The notes under the pieces: model-generated | What the model was told of the DNA's origin: nothing | Database searches by the model: none | What the model saw: the letters and a program-made list of their open reading frames with translations, nothing else | Program-made: the position numbers and the translations under genes | NCBI GenBank assembly: GCA_937871285.1 | Contig: CALMQS010000107.1 | Location: forward strand, 1 to 64,000 | DNA from: an uncultured Sphingobacteriales bacterium | GTDB taxonomy: Bacteria; Bacteroidota; Bacteroidia; Chitinophagales; Chitinophagaceae | Direction: 5' to 3' | DNA length: 64,000 nucleotides | In this document: positions 31,585-40,539 of the stretch, piece by piece | How positions within the stretch are numbered: the stretch's first letter is position 1 | Layout of the letters: every line of letters starts with the position of its first letter

Positions 31585-33264
31585 CTAAAAATTCAATACT
31601 ACCGTATTCTTTTCAGGCTTAATGCGCATAACGGCATCACCTCCGGGGTTTAAAAAATTTCCTTTGGAGGCTTTAACCTGGTAATCCATTCCTTCAAACC
31701 GGCAGGTTATTACATGCGGGGCTATTTTTGTAAAAGGCAGAGATGTAGTATCGCCGGCCGAAAGATCCAAAAACCAGTCAACCGTTTTGCTTCCTTCTAC
31801 TTTTATCTGCATTTGCTTTTCATCCACATCCATTACCAGCGTTCCGTTCACCGATGTCAATGGCCATTCAATACGGAGCTTGCCGGGAATAGCATCGTTT
31901 ATAGTGGGCGTGCCGCCTTCTATCGGTATTGCTTTGCCATTGGAAATCATCCTGAACCGCAGCGCCGCAGGTTGCTCAGCACTGCTCCAGCGGTAACCGT
32001 CAACAAAAGGAAGGGTAAAAAAAGCGCATTCATTAGATGTAGCCTTGTTTTTTGTATAAACAGAAGGAAAATTTTCATTGAAAATATGAATATCGCGGAA
32101 ACGCAGGCTGTTGTTTTCCCACAATAAATTGAAACGGTAAAAACGGCTGTTAAACCACACTGTTTTTTTATCGCTTCCATCCAGATCATTATTCACCGTA
32201 ACAGATGTTGCCGGTGTAACAGCATATTTTTTACGAAACCATTCGCCGGATGCCGCCAGTGTTTCTACTTTTACTTTTTGTTCATCCCGCAAACGGGCGA
32301 TCAGTGGCATTTGTATTTCAAAGCCTTTCGACATGGCGTTCCATGTAAAAGAATTTTCCTGTCCTGCCTGCACATAAGCATATTCCATACTTTGCCCCTC
32401 CACAAATTCTTTAAAATACCAATGCACCCAGGCCGAATCACCGCCGCCATATTTATATACGGGTTCCAGTGTTACCACACCCTGCCCGTTGGTGCCGTTC
32501 CCCTTATCATCGTATTGCCTTACGGGATCGCTGCCCAGCATCCGGAAAATGGGAACGGGTGTTTGGTTCTTTTCCGTTTGGGCAGGCATATAAGCGTTTA
32601 GTTTACTGGGGTAATAGGCCTGGTTCCAGTAGCCACCCCATAAGGTATATCCATCCGTACCCAGTTGGTCTTTACAGTTAGTGGACGCAACAATTTTATA
32701 TTTCTCATACAAGTAATTCAGCGTGTGCGCATCTATAAACCACGAACCAACAGACTTTGGATAATAGCCAAATATTTTTTTAAAATCCTGCATATATACA
32801 TCCGCGAGCTGCTCCCGCTCTTGTGGAGTGTAGCCGGTTGAAAACCCCACATCTGCATGCCAGTCCCAGGGATAACGGCCCCTCCATTTCAGTCCTGCTT
32901 TTTCCACCAGCGGCTGTGGAATTTCCCACCAGGCGCCTATTTCAAAAGAAGGAGGAAGACTTTTCAGTAATTGCTGGTAACGCGAGTCCATCAGGGCATC
33001 ATACTGCAATAAAAAAGTGCCGGGCAAATGGTACTGCTGCATGATCTGTACCTGCTTTTCCACGGTTTGATACAGCACATCTTCTGTTATCTGTGCATCT
33101 CTGGGTTCGAGCAACCGGATGAAATTGATGATGTTTACAATTTTGGGACGCTGCTTATTGTTTGCCACATTTTGCGAATGGCTTTTGTAACCGGCAAAAC
33201 AAAGCAGCAGCAATATTGAAATGAAATGCCGGAAAAAAATATTGATAGAGATCATAGGGGTCAA
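31585..33264 (-). CDS. Exported hypothetical protein with deacetylase-like barrel
   Basis: This 559-residue protein has a signal peptide (FRHFISILLLLCFAGYKSHSQ). Residues ~40-260 (IVNIINFIRLLEPRD, LPGTFLLQYDALMD, PPSFEIGAWWEIPQPLVEKAGLKWRGRYPWDWHADVGFSTGY, VGSWFIDAHTLNYL) follow the beta/alpha pattern of glycoside hydrolase/polysaccharide deacetylase-like barrels. The C-terminal half (~330-559) is beta-rich, suggesting a sandwich module. I could not place a definite catalytic triad. It probably acts in the periplasm on a carbohydrate, at low certainty. Confidence 0.6.
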   Translation of the reverse strand: MTPMISINIFFRHFISILLLLCFAGYKSHSQNVANNKQRPKIVNIINFIRLLEPRDAQITEDVLYQTVEKQVQIMQQYHLPGTFLLQYDALMDSRYQQLLKSLPPSFEIGAWWEIPQPLVEKAGLKWRGRYPWDWHADVGFSTGYTPQEREQLADVYMQDFKKIFGYYPKSVGSWFIDAHTLNYLYEKYKIVASTNCKDQLGTDGYTLWGGYWNQAYYPSKLNAYMPAQTEKNQTPVPIFRMLGSDPVRQYDDKGNGTNGQGVVTLEPVYKYGGGDSAWVHWYFKEFVEGQSMEYAYVQAGQENSFTWNAMSKGFEIQMPLIARLRDEQKVKVETLAASGEWFRKKYAVTPATSVTVNNDLDGSDKKTVWFNSRFYRFNLLWENNSLRFRDIHIFNENFPSVYTKNKATSNECAFFTLPFVDGYRWSSAEQPAALRFRMISNGKAIPIEGGTPTINDAIPGKLRIEWPLTSVNGTLVMDVDEKQMQIKVEGSKTVDWFLDLSAGDTTSLPFTKIAPHVITCRFEGMDYQVKASKGNFLNPGGDAVMRIKPEKNTVVLNF

Positions 33265-33688
33265 ATATACTGATTAAGACCCTGAATGATATTTCCACCT
33301 AACTACCATGTGCCTCCTGTGTTTGTTATCTTCACCATATAGGCACAATAGGGTCATACGAAAGCACAGGGTTGTATTTAAAACAATGTGTACCTGTGTT
33401 TCTCCGCTACGTGTAAACATATAAATTTTGTTTAAAGTTTCTATTTTACCTGTACCCGGGCAATTTTTTCCCCTTTTATGTGTTTAACCATTTAACGCTC
33501 AACGAAATCCACGTTCAGTTTTTTATGGTGGATGCAACAGTTTTCCGTCAGAAACGGTCAGGTTGGAAAGTTGCGTTAAAGTAAACGTGTTTTTGAAGGA
33601 TTGGTATAGAAATAGTGTATTCTCGTCCGGAGGCAACACATTGCTGTATAACCGGAATGATTAGTACATGATAAAGCATTGATATTTT
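33265..33688. other. Intergenic, no gene recognised
   Basis: The 424 nt between two divergent genes show no supported ORF, RNA or strong hairpin. It should contain the promoters of both flanking genes. Confidence 0.4.
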
Positions 33689-34459
33689 ATGAAACCGCTA
33701 TCCGTTGTTATTATCACTTTTAATGAAGAAAAAAACATTGCCCGGTGCCTTGAAAGCGTAAAGGGCCTTGCGGATGAGATTGTTGTGGTGGACTCTTTAT
33801 CACAGGATCATACGCAGGGTATTTGCCGGCAGTATGGCGCCCGGGTTATTGAACAGCCCTTCTTAGGCTATATTGAACAAAAAAATTTCGCCCTCGGGCA
33901 GGCTACATACGATCATGTGCTGTCTTTAGATGCCGATGAAGCATTAGACGAAACACTTTACCAGGCTGTATCAGACGCCAGGCAGGCAGGTTTCCCTTAC
34001 GATGGATATATAATGAGCCGATGCGCCAATTATTGCGGCAAGTGGATACGGCACGGCAAATGGTACCCCGACAGAAAGCTGCGCTTATTGAACAGGCGAA
34101 AAGGGAAATGGGGAGGCACTAACCCGCACGATAAGATTGAAATGGATGCAGGCGCCAGCATTTTCCGCTTACAGGGAGACATCCTGCACTATACCTACTA
34201 CACCATAGACGAACACATACAACAGATGAACCGGTTTACTACTATACAGTCGGAAGCCATGCTGAAAAAGGGAAAGCGTTCAACCATATTTCATGTGATC
34301 TTTAACCCGGTATCTGCTTTTATAACAGGGTATATCTTTAAAAGGGGTTTTTTAGACGGGATAGACGGTTTCCTGATCGCGAAAAGCGTAGCGTATCAAA
34401 CCCTCCTCAAATATGTAAAGCTATTGCAGCTTCAACGGAAACACAATATTACCAACTGA
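33689..34459 (+). CDS. Family 2 glycosyltransferase (WaaE/KdtX-like)
   Basis: This 256-residue GT-A enzyme begins LSVVIITFNEEKNIARCLESVKGLADEIVVVDSLSQDHT. The metal-binding acidic motif is in LSLDADEAL near residues 90-98. This arrangement and the later WIRHGKWYPDRKLRLLNRRKGKWGG stretch are typical of LPS-core beta-glucosyltransferases of the WaaE/KdtX group. It should act on the inner face of the membrane in lipopolysaccharide or glycolipid assembly. It is monocistronic by position. Confidence 0.88.
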   Translation: MKPLSVVIITFNEEKNIARCLESVKGLADEIVVVDSLSQDHTQGICRQYGARVIEQPFLGYIEQKNFALGQATYDHVLSLDADEALDETLYQAVSDARQAGFPYDGYIMSRCANYCGKWIRHGKWYPDRKLRLLNRRKGKWGGTNPHDKIEMDAGASIFRLQGDILHYTYYTIDEHIQQMNRFTTIQSEAMLKKGKRSTIFHVIFNPVSAFITGYIFKRGFLDGIDGFLIAKSVAYQTLLKYVKLLQLQRKHNITN

Positions 34460-34519
34460 GTACTCTATGAAAGATTAAATTCCGGGAAGCGGAGTAAGAT
34501 GATTACAATTGACCGGTTA

Positions 34520-34747
34520 TCATTGAACCTTATCTGTTTTGTTTTGCTTCCACAAGCGGTAGCCTATAAACCCCACTACAGCAAAGGGGGTAACCATCAG
34601 GTATAAAATTCCGGCGTTTAATGCTTTAGCGGGCTTTTCTCCCATTTGCTGCGCGGTTTTGGTACATATAGAACATTGAGCGGAAACGGAAACCACGCTC
34701 AGCATCATAAACACCACACCCAGCAAAATAGCTGTCATCTTTTTCAT
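34520..34747 (-). CDS. Small CSIC-motif membrane protein
   Basis: This 75-residue protein has a signal-like segment (MKKMTAILLGVVFMMLSVVSVSA), then QCSICTKTAQQMGEKPAKALNAGI and a transmembrane helix, LYLMVTPFAVVGFIGYRLW. The CxxC after cleavage and the single C-terminal helix make it a membrane-anchored periplasmic redox or metal-site protein. Short proteins with this CSICT pattern recur in Bacteroidota. No function is known to me. Confidence 0.75.
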   Translation of the reverse strand: MKKMTAILLGVVFMMLSVVSVSAQCSICTKTAQQMGEKPAKALNAGILYLMVTPFAVVGFIGYRLWKQNKTDKVQ

Positions 34748-34850
34748 TGCATCTCAATTATTGATGTGCTACGAAGGTACAAACAAAGCGGGGTGTTCCC
34801 AAACGATAAACGCACGCCGGTTCTTTTAACTGTATAAAAATTAATTATTT

Positions 34851-34881
34851 TTTGTATCCGTTGATGCCGCCTTTAATTTTG
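34851..34881 (+). promoter_or_regulatory. Consensus Bacteroidota promoter of nadE
   Basis: TTTG at 34851-34854 and TAATTTTG at 34874-34881 are separated by 19 bp, a full match to the -33/-7 pattern of Bacteroidota. The nadE ATG begins 6 nt after the -7 box, so transcription would start at or beside the start codon. Confidence 0.7.
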
Positions 34882-34886
34882 CAGGT

Positions 34887-36620
34887 ATGAGGATAGCATT
34901 AGCCCAGCAAAATTATCATATCGGCAATTTTGAAAGCAACACAAAAAAGATCATATCTGCCATTGAACAGGCAAAAAGCGAAGGGGCCGAACTGGTTGTT
35001 TTTTCCGAATTATGTGTATGCGGCTATCCTCCCCGCGACTTCCTGGAGTTTGATGATTTTATTAACCAGTGCTATGCTTCAATAGACGCCATACAGCAAC
35101 ATACGGAAGGTATCGGCGTAATTATAGGGGCTCCTCAAAAAAACTTAGATGCATCCGGCAAAGAGCTTTTTAACGCGGCATGGCTGCTGTATAACAGGGA
35201 GGTACTGGGCGTATCGCATAAAACCCTGTTGCCCACCTACGATGTATTTGACGAGAACCGTTATTTTGAACCCGCGTTTGAGTGGAATATTATCCCCTTT
35301 AAAGGCCATCGTATTGCCCTTACCATTTGCGAGGATATATGGAACCTGGGCGATAATCCGCTTTACCGCATTTGCCCGATGGATATACTGGCGAAGCAGC
35401 AACCCGGGCTTATGATCAATATCTCCGCCTCACCTTTTGATTACGATCACGATGAAGACCGCAAGGAAGTGGTAAAAGCCAATGTGCTCAAATACGGCTT
35501 ACCGTTAGTGTATTGCAATGCAGTTGGCTCACAAACGGAAATCGTATTCGACGGCGGAAGCCTGGTGTATGATGCAAAAGGCAACCTGCTCGAAGAATCA
35601 GCCTATTTTGAAGAAGCGTTTTGTGTGATGGATATTGCCGTAAACAACCACACGCCGGAATATCAAAATCAGGACCGCGATAATCAGCCGGCCATCATTA
35701 CAGGCGAAACGGACAAAGAAATGCGGGTTGCTAGAATTAACGACCCCGACAGGGTAATTGATTTTCTTACCGACACGAATAATATCCGCCAAATACACCA
35801 GGCGCTTATACTGGGGATCCGCGATTACTTCAGCAAAATGGGCTTCTCCAAAGCCATACTGGGCAGCAGCGGTGGTATAGACAGCGCGGTAGTGCTGGCG
35901 CTGGCCTGTGAAGCATTGGGCGCCGGAAATGTTCGCGCCATATTAATGCCTTCCCCGTTCTCAAGCGAACATTCCGTAAAGGATGCCGAACAGTTGAGCC
36001 AAACCCTGGGCAATCCCTATGATATTATACCTATTGAAGCGGTTTACAACAGTTTTCTTACCAGCCTGAAGCCGGTGTTTAACAATCTGCCATTTGGTAT
36101 TGCGGAAGAAAATATACAGAGCCGCTCGCGCGGGAACCTTTTAATGGCTATTGCCAACAAGTTTGGATATATTTTACTGAACACTTCCAATAAAAGCGAG
36201 CTGGCCACAGGCTACGGCACTTTATATGGCGATATGGCTGGCGGGCTGAGCGTTTTGGGTGATGTATATAAAATGCAGGTATACGCCCTGGCAAAATACA
36301 TTAACCGGAATAAAGAGATCATTCCCCTGCATATTATCACCAAAGCGCCTTCGGCAGAGCTACGTCCCAACCAGAAAGACAGCGACAGCCTGCCCGACTA
36401 TAATGTATTGGATAAAGTGTTATACCAATACATAGAAAAAAGGCAGGGCCCCAAAGAGATCACGGCTATGGGCATTGATCCCGCGCTGGTAAACAGGGTA
36501 CTGAGGCTTGTAAATGTGAATGAATACAAGCGCAACCAGTTTTGTCCTGTTATACGCGTTAGCTCCAAAGCATTCGGCGTAGGCAGAAGGATGCCCATTG
36601 TGGGAAAATATTTAAGCTGA
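34887..36620 (+). CDS. nadE: Glutamine-dependent NAD+ synthetase
   Basis: This 577-residue two-domain enzyme makes the last step of NAD biosynthesis: deamido-NAD + ATP + glutamine to NAD. The N-terminal nitrilase domain has VVFSELCVCGYPPRD (catalytic Glu), the Lys in SHKTLLPTYD, and ICEDIW with the catalytic Cys. The C-terminal synthetase has LGSSGGIDSAVVLAL (ATP PP-loop, near 326-340) and NTSNKSELATGYGTLYGDMAGG. The length is typical of bacterial glutamine-dependent forms. It has a consensus promoter immediately upstream. Confidence 0.96.
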   Translation: MRIALAQQNYHIGNFESNTKKIISAIEQAKSEGAELVVFSELCVCGYPPRDFLEFDDFINQCYASIDAIQQHTEGIGVIIGAPQKNLDASGKELFNAAWLLYNREVLGVSHKTLLPTYDVFDENRYFEPAFEWNIIPFKGHRIALTICEDIWNLGDNPLYRICPMDILAKQQPGLMINISASPFDYDHDEDRKEVVKANVLKYGLPLVYCNAVGSQTEIVFDGGSLVYDAKGNLLEESAYFEEAFCVMDIAVNNHTPEYQNQDRDNQPAIITGETDKEMRVARINDPDRVIDFLTDTNNIRQIHQALILGIRDYFSKMGFSKAILGSSGGIDSAVVLALACEALGAGNVRAILMPSPFSSEHSVKDAEQLSQTLGNPYDIIPIEAVYNSFLTSLKPVFNNLPFGIAEENIQSRSRGNLLMAIANKFGYILLNTSNKSELATGYGTLYGDMAGGLSVLGDVYKMQVYALAKYINRNKEIIPLHIITKAPSAELRPNQKDSDSLPDYNVLDKVLYQYIEKRQGPKEITAMGIDPALVNRVLRLVNVNEYKRNQFCPVIRVSSKAFGVGRRMPIVGKYLS

Positions 36621-36671
36621 ACTGCCTGAAAAATTCGGATTTGCTTTAAAGATTTTAGATATTTACCTGCT

Positions 36672-38555
36672 ATGTGCGGCATTGCCGGTATAATATCACC
36701 CAACCCTGATCTGATCAGCCCTGCCCGTCTTGAAAAAATGGCGGGGGCTTTAGCGCACCGTGGACCCGACGGCGAAGGATACTGGATCAATGATAGCCAA
36801 TCGGTGGGGTTTGCTCACCGGCGTTTATCCGTTATTGATTTAAGCGAAGCCGCCGCACAGCCCATGCATTATGCTCCCCATGGTTCCCCAACATCCGTCC
36901 AACGGTATACCATAACCTATAACGGGGAGATCTATAATTATCCTGAGATCAAAAAGGAACTGGTATCCAAAGGATACGCTTTCCGTACCGGCTCCGATAC
37001 GGAAGTAATACTGGCGGCATACGATTGCTATAAAGAAGCATGCCTGCAATATTTCGATGGCATGTTTGCCTTTGCCATTTGGGATGCCGCAACGCAAACC
37101 TTTTTTGCTGCAAGAGACAGGTTCGGTGAAAAACCCTTTTTCTATTTTTTTGACGAACCGAATAATACTTTTCTGTTTGCCAGTGAAATGAAAGCCCTGT
37201 GGGCTGCGGGAATAGCAAAAAATGTGGATGAGGAGGCCCTGCTCTATTATATCGGGCTGGGGTTAACGCAGTTGCCGGTGGAAAAGCACCGCACATTCTA
37301 TAAAAAGATATACGCGCTTTCGCCCGCACATTATATGAAATGGCAGGTTACACGCAGACATATAACCGCCTGCCGCTACTGGGACATTGATAAAGACAAT
37401 ACCCACCCCCGCAATGAAAAAGAAGCAGTGGAAATATTCAGGTCACTTTTTTTTACCTCCGTAAAAAGAAGGCTGAGAAGCGATGTGCCTGTAGGAACCA
37501 GCCTGAGCGGCGGTTTGGATAGCGCGGCTATTGCAGGGGCTATTCACAGTTTGTTGCCCGGGCATAATAATTATAAAAATTTTTCAGCCGTTTTCCCGGG
37601 TTATGAAAAAGATGAGTCGGCATATATGCAGGAAGTGGTGTCTGCATTTGGATTAACCCATTTCACCGTTTCGCCTACGCATTCCTGTTTAACGGATGCC
37701 CTCGAAAAACTGTGTTATCATCATGAGCAGCCTATTGGATCGGCCAGCGTATTTACACAGTATGCCGTGTGCCGGTTGGCCAAACAGCATGGGGTTAAAG
37801 TATTGTTAGACGGACAGGGGGCCGATGAAACCATAGGCGGATATCCGAAATATATACACTGGTGGCTGCAGGAGCTGCTTAGGCATAGAAAAATGGCACA
37901 GTTTAAAAGAGAGAAAAAAAATTTAACAGATCATCATATAGCTTTTGACTGGAGTTATAAAAATTATATAGCAGCATATACGCCCGGGCTTACCACCCTG
38001 CTGCTTCAGCAAAGAGAAAATAAAAGGTTAAGGGCCAATACGGAAATAGAACCTGCATTCCTGCATGCCTTTAATAGCGGGAATGGCTCGTGTAAGCCTT
38101 ACATAACCAGCCTCAATGATGTGTTGTACCATAATACAATGCAGAGCGGGCTGGAGGAATTATTAAGTTATGCAGACCGCAACGCCATGTCGCAGGGTAT
38201 AGAGTTGCGCCTGCCGTTCCTGAATCACGAATTAGTAACATTCCTGTTTTCCCTGCCTGGTAATTACAAAATACGCGATGGCTATACCAAATGGATACTC
38301 AGGGAAACGATGAAAAAAGAATTGCCCGCAGCCGTTACCTGGAGAAAAGATAAAATTGGTTTTGAGCCTCCTCAACTGCACTGGATGGAACAACCTGCTT
38401 TGCAGGAGCGCATCCATGATGCCAGACAAAAGCTTTCGGCCGCGGGCATTCTCCGCAAAGCTGTTTTAAAAGAGCCGGTTCGCCCACAAGCTGCTTACGC
38501 GCAGGAAAATAACGACTGGCGTTACCTTATAGCAGCCACCTTAATGCAGCAGTAA
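36672..38555 (+). CDS. asnB: Asparagine synthase (glutamine-hydrolysing)
   Basis: This 627-residue enzyme begins MCGIAG, so Cys2 is the N-terminal nucleophile of the glutaminase domain. HRGPDGEGYW, the NGEIYNY motif and SGSDTEV-like TGSDTEV bind glutamine. The synthetase domain carries SLSGGLDSAAIAG (PP-loop, about 277-289). It converts aspartate, glutamine and ATP to asparagine. It starts 51 nt after nadE on the same strand and may be read with it. Homologues in surface polysaccharide clusters amidate sugars, but no such cluster is present here. Confidence 0.94.
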   Translation: MCGIAGIISPNPDLISPARLEKMAGALAHRGPDGEGYWINDSQSVGFAHRRLSVIDLSEAAAQPMHYAPHGSPTSVQRYTITYNGEIYNYPEIKKELVSKGYAFRTGSDTEVILAAYDCYKEACLQYFDGMFAFAIWDAATQTFFAARDRFGEKPFFYFFDEPNNTFLFASEMKALWAAGIAKNVDEEALLYYIGLGLTQLPVEKHRTFYKKIYALSPAHYMKWQVTRRHITACRYWDIDKDNTHPRNEKEAVEIFRSLFFTSVKRRLRSDVPVGTSLSGGLDSAAIAGAIHSLLPGHNNYKNFSAVFPGYEKDESAYMQEVVSAFGLTHFTVSPTHSCLTDALEKLCYHHEQPIGSASVFTQYAVCRLAKQHGVKVLLDGQGADETIGGYPKYIHWWLQELLRHRKMAQFKREKKNLTDHHIAFDWSYKNYIAAYTPGLTTLLLQQRENKRLRANTEIEPAFLHAFNSGNGSCKPYITSLNDVLYHNTMQSGLEELLSYADRNAMSQGIELRLPFLNHELVTFLFSLPGNYKIRDGYTKWILRETMKKELPAAVTWRKDKIGFEPPQLHWMEQPALQERIHDARQKLSAAGILRKAVLKEPVRPQAAYAQENNDWRYLIAATLMQQ

Positions 38556-38561
38556 GAAAAC

Positions 38562-38632
38562 GACCACACAGGAACACAATAGCAGAAAACAAATCCCTGT
38601 ATGCATCTATGTGCCCATGTTTCTATGTGGTC
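38562..38632. repeat. Imperfect inverted repeat between asnB and the PepSY-like gene
   Basis: GACCACACAGGAACA (38562-38576) and TGTTTCTATGTGGTC (38618-38632) pair over 13 of 15 positions with a 41-nt loop. It lies between two convergent genes and could serve as a two-way transcription end, although no U-tract is present. Confidence 0.4.
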
Positions 38633-38648
38633 CATCCAAAGCGCGCTG

Positions 38649-39089
38649 TTATTTTTGCTTCCGCAGCGTTTCGTATACTTCGCTGTTGCCGTAAGCGTCT
38701 GCCTTAATGGTATACCAATGTTTGCTGTCTTCCACTTTTATAAAATAAGCCATATTGTCTCCGGAAGTGATCTCGGTAACACCAAATGCTTTTTTGTCCG
38801 GATAAGTTCTTCTGATCTCCGATAAAATATTCATCGGTAATAAGGAAGGATCATAAAAGCGCATGGATGCAGTAATTTTGCCATTCTTATTGTAATACAC
38901 AATATACCTTACGTCTGACTGAAAAAAGCGAACGGAATACTGATCATTCGCTTCGTGCCAGCTTACATTTTCGGCTGCGCTGAAAGTTTCACGAAAGGCT
39001 TTAAGCACTTTTTCGGTTACGGATGGCGCATTGGCATACGCTCCTGCCGACATCAGGGCAACAATGGCCAGAACAACTATCTTTTTCAT
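38649..39089 (-). CDS. Secreted PepSY-like protein (paralogue)
   Basis: The protein is 146 residues from ATG 39089 (MKKIVVLAIVALMSAGAYA, signal peptide), chosen over the frame start at 39122. The mature sequence is close to that of the protein at 19211-19669: VSWHEANDQYSVRFFQSDVRYIVYYN, AFGVTEITSGDNMAYFIKVEDSKHWY and the end EVYETLRKQK. The two are clearly a duplicated family, with conserved W, H and paired aromatic residues. They are likely periplasmic, and their function is unknown. Confidence 0.75.
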   Translation of the reverse strand: MKKIVVLAIVALMSAGAYANAPSVTEKVLKAFRETFSAAENVSWHEANDQYSVRFFQSDVRYIVYYNKNGKITASMRFYDPSLLPMNILSEIRRTYPDKKAFGVTEITSGDNMAYFIKVEDSKHWYTIKADAYGNSEVYETLRKQK

Positions 39090-39252
39090 AATACTTTTTT
39101 TTCTTGAATAATTAAAAATCAATTCGACAGATCAAAAATAGAAAGCCCTGTTTCATTTAAAAATGATACTACGCCAGCGGGAGCATCAAGATAAGATGCG
39201 CTTCACAGAAACCCGGCATACACTTTTAACAGTGATGCATGGAATGCTGAAA

Positions 39253-39309
39253 CCCTTTGCTACAAAGGGCTTTAGCAATGTTGCATATTGTTACCGGGCC
39301 CCGGTTAAC
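39253..39309. repeat. Two small hairpins in the metB-type gene upstream region
   Basis: CCCTTTGCTACAAAGGG (39253-39269) is a 7-bp stem with a 3-nt loop. A second near-palindrome, centred on CCGGGCCCCGG, spans 39290-39309. They lie between the divergent PepSY-like gene and the transsulfuration gene. No other feature is seen in this 306-nt gap except the promoter. Confidence 0.4.
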
Positions 39310-39348
39310 TTTGTGTTAAACTGGAATTCCGGAAAAGAACTTGATAAG

Positions 39349-39377
39349 TTGAAACTCATTTCATTTCCGCATCTTTG
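39349..39377 (+). promoter_or_regulatory. Probable promoter of the transsulfuration operon
   Basis: TTG at 39349-39351 and CATCTTTG at 39370-39377 are 18 bp apart. This matches the Bacteroidota -33/-7 pattern with one change in the -7 box. The ATG is 19 nt downstream. Confidence 0.5.
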
Positions 39378-39395
39378 CAATTCATTATATACAAT

Positions 39396-40535
39396 ATGAA
39401 AGCAGCTACAAAATTCATTCACGCCGGCGTGCACCCCGATCCTTCCACCGGCGCTATTATGACGCCCATTTATCAAACATCAACTTTTGTGCAGGATGGT
39501 CCCGGCAAACACAAAGGATACGAATATGCCCGCACGCAAAACCCTACCCGCACACAATTGCAAAACGCGCTTGCCGCCGCAGAGAATGGGAAATATGGTA
39601 TCAGCTTTAGTAGCGGACTTGCAGCAACAGACACCCTGCTGAAGCTTTTTAAGCCGGGTGATGAGATCATCAGCACCAACGACCTGTATGGCGGCACGTA
39701 CAGGCTCATGAGAAAAGTATGGGAGCCCTACGGGTTAAAATTCCGGTTTATAGATATGAGCGAGGCCGGTACTATCAGTTCATACATTACGCCCGCTACT
39801 AAAATGATATGGTTAGAAACACCTACCAACCCATTGATACGGATCATTGATATTAAAGCCTGCGCGGCTATCGCGAAGCAGGCAGGGGCCTTGCTGGCAG
39901 TAGACAACACTTTCGCGTCGCCCTACCTGCAAAACCCGCTTGATCTTGGAGCCGACATCGTAATGCATTCCGCAACCAAATATATTGGCGGCCACAGCGA
40001 TGTGGTACACGGATGTATAATCACCAATGATAAGGAAATAGCAGACCAGCTCTATTTTTTACAAAACGCCTGTGGCGCGGTGCCTGGTCCGCAGGATTGC
40101 TTTCTGTTATTACGCGGATTAAAAACATTGCATGTGCGTATGCAGCGGCATTGCGAGAACGGGGAGCAGATCGCACATTTCCTGCGCCGGCATTCCAAAG
40201 TGAACAAGGTACACTGGTGCGGCTTTGAAGACCACCCCGGTTATGCCATAGCAAAAGCGCAAATGCACGGCTTTGGCGGTATGATCAGCTTTGAGCTGAA
40301 AGACAATACGCTGGCCGCCGCAGAAAGGGTATTATCGTCTACAAAACTTTTCGCCTGTGCGGAATCGTTAGGTGGCGTGGAATCCCTCATTGGTCATCCG
40401 GCCAGCATGACGCATGCTTCCATTCCAAGAGCAGAAAGGATAGCAAACGGGCTTGCAGATTCACTGATCCGCCTGAGCGTTGGCATTGAAGACGCGGATG
40501 ACCTGAAAGCAGACCTGGAACAGGCATTAGGATAA
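39396..40535 (+). CDS. Cystathionine gamma-synthase/lyase-type PLP enzyme
   Basis: The enzyme is 379 residues from ATG 39396 (MKAATKFIHAGVHPDPSTGAIMTPIYQTSTF). The frame start at 39375 adds seven unlikely residues. The PLP lysine lies in HSATKYIGGHSDVVHG near residue 194. YEYARTQNPTR and the Asp of LLAVDNTFASPYLQ bind the cofactor. It belongs to the Cys/Met metabolism fold-I family: cystathionine gamma-synthase (MetB), gamma-lyase or beta-lyase. Choosing among these from sequence alone is not safe. It leads an operon of four tightly spaced genes. Confidence 0.93.
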   Translation: MKAATKFIHAGVHPDPSTGAIMTPIYQTSTFVQDGPGKHKGYEYARTQNPTRTQLQNALAAAENGKYGISFSSGLAATDTLLKLFKPGDEIISTNDLYGGTYRLMRKVWEPYGLKFRFIDMSEAGTISSYITPATKMIWLETPTNPLIRIIDIKACAAIAKQAGALLAVDNTFASPYLQNPLDLGADIVMHSATKYIGGHSDVVHGCIITNDKEIADQLYFLQNACGAVPGPQDCFLLLRGLKTLHVRMQRHCENGEQIAHFLRRHSKVNKVHWCGFEDHPGYAIAKAQMHGFGGMISFELKDNTLAAAERVLSSTKLFACAESLGGVESLIGHPASMTHASIPRAERIANGLADSLIRLSVGIEDADDLKADLEQALG

Positions 40536-40539
40536 GTGT

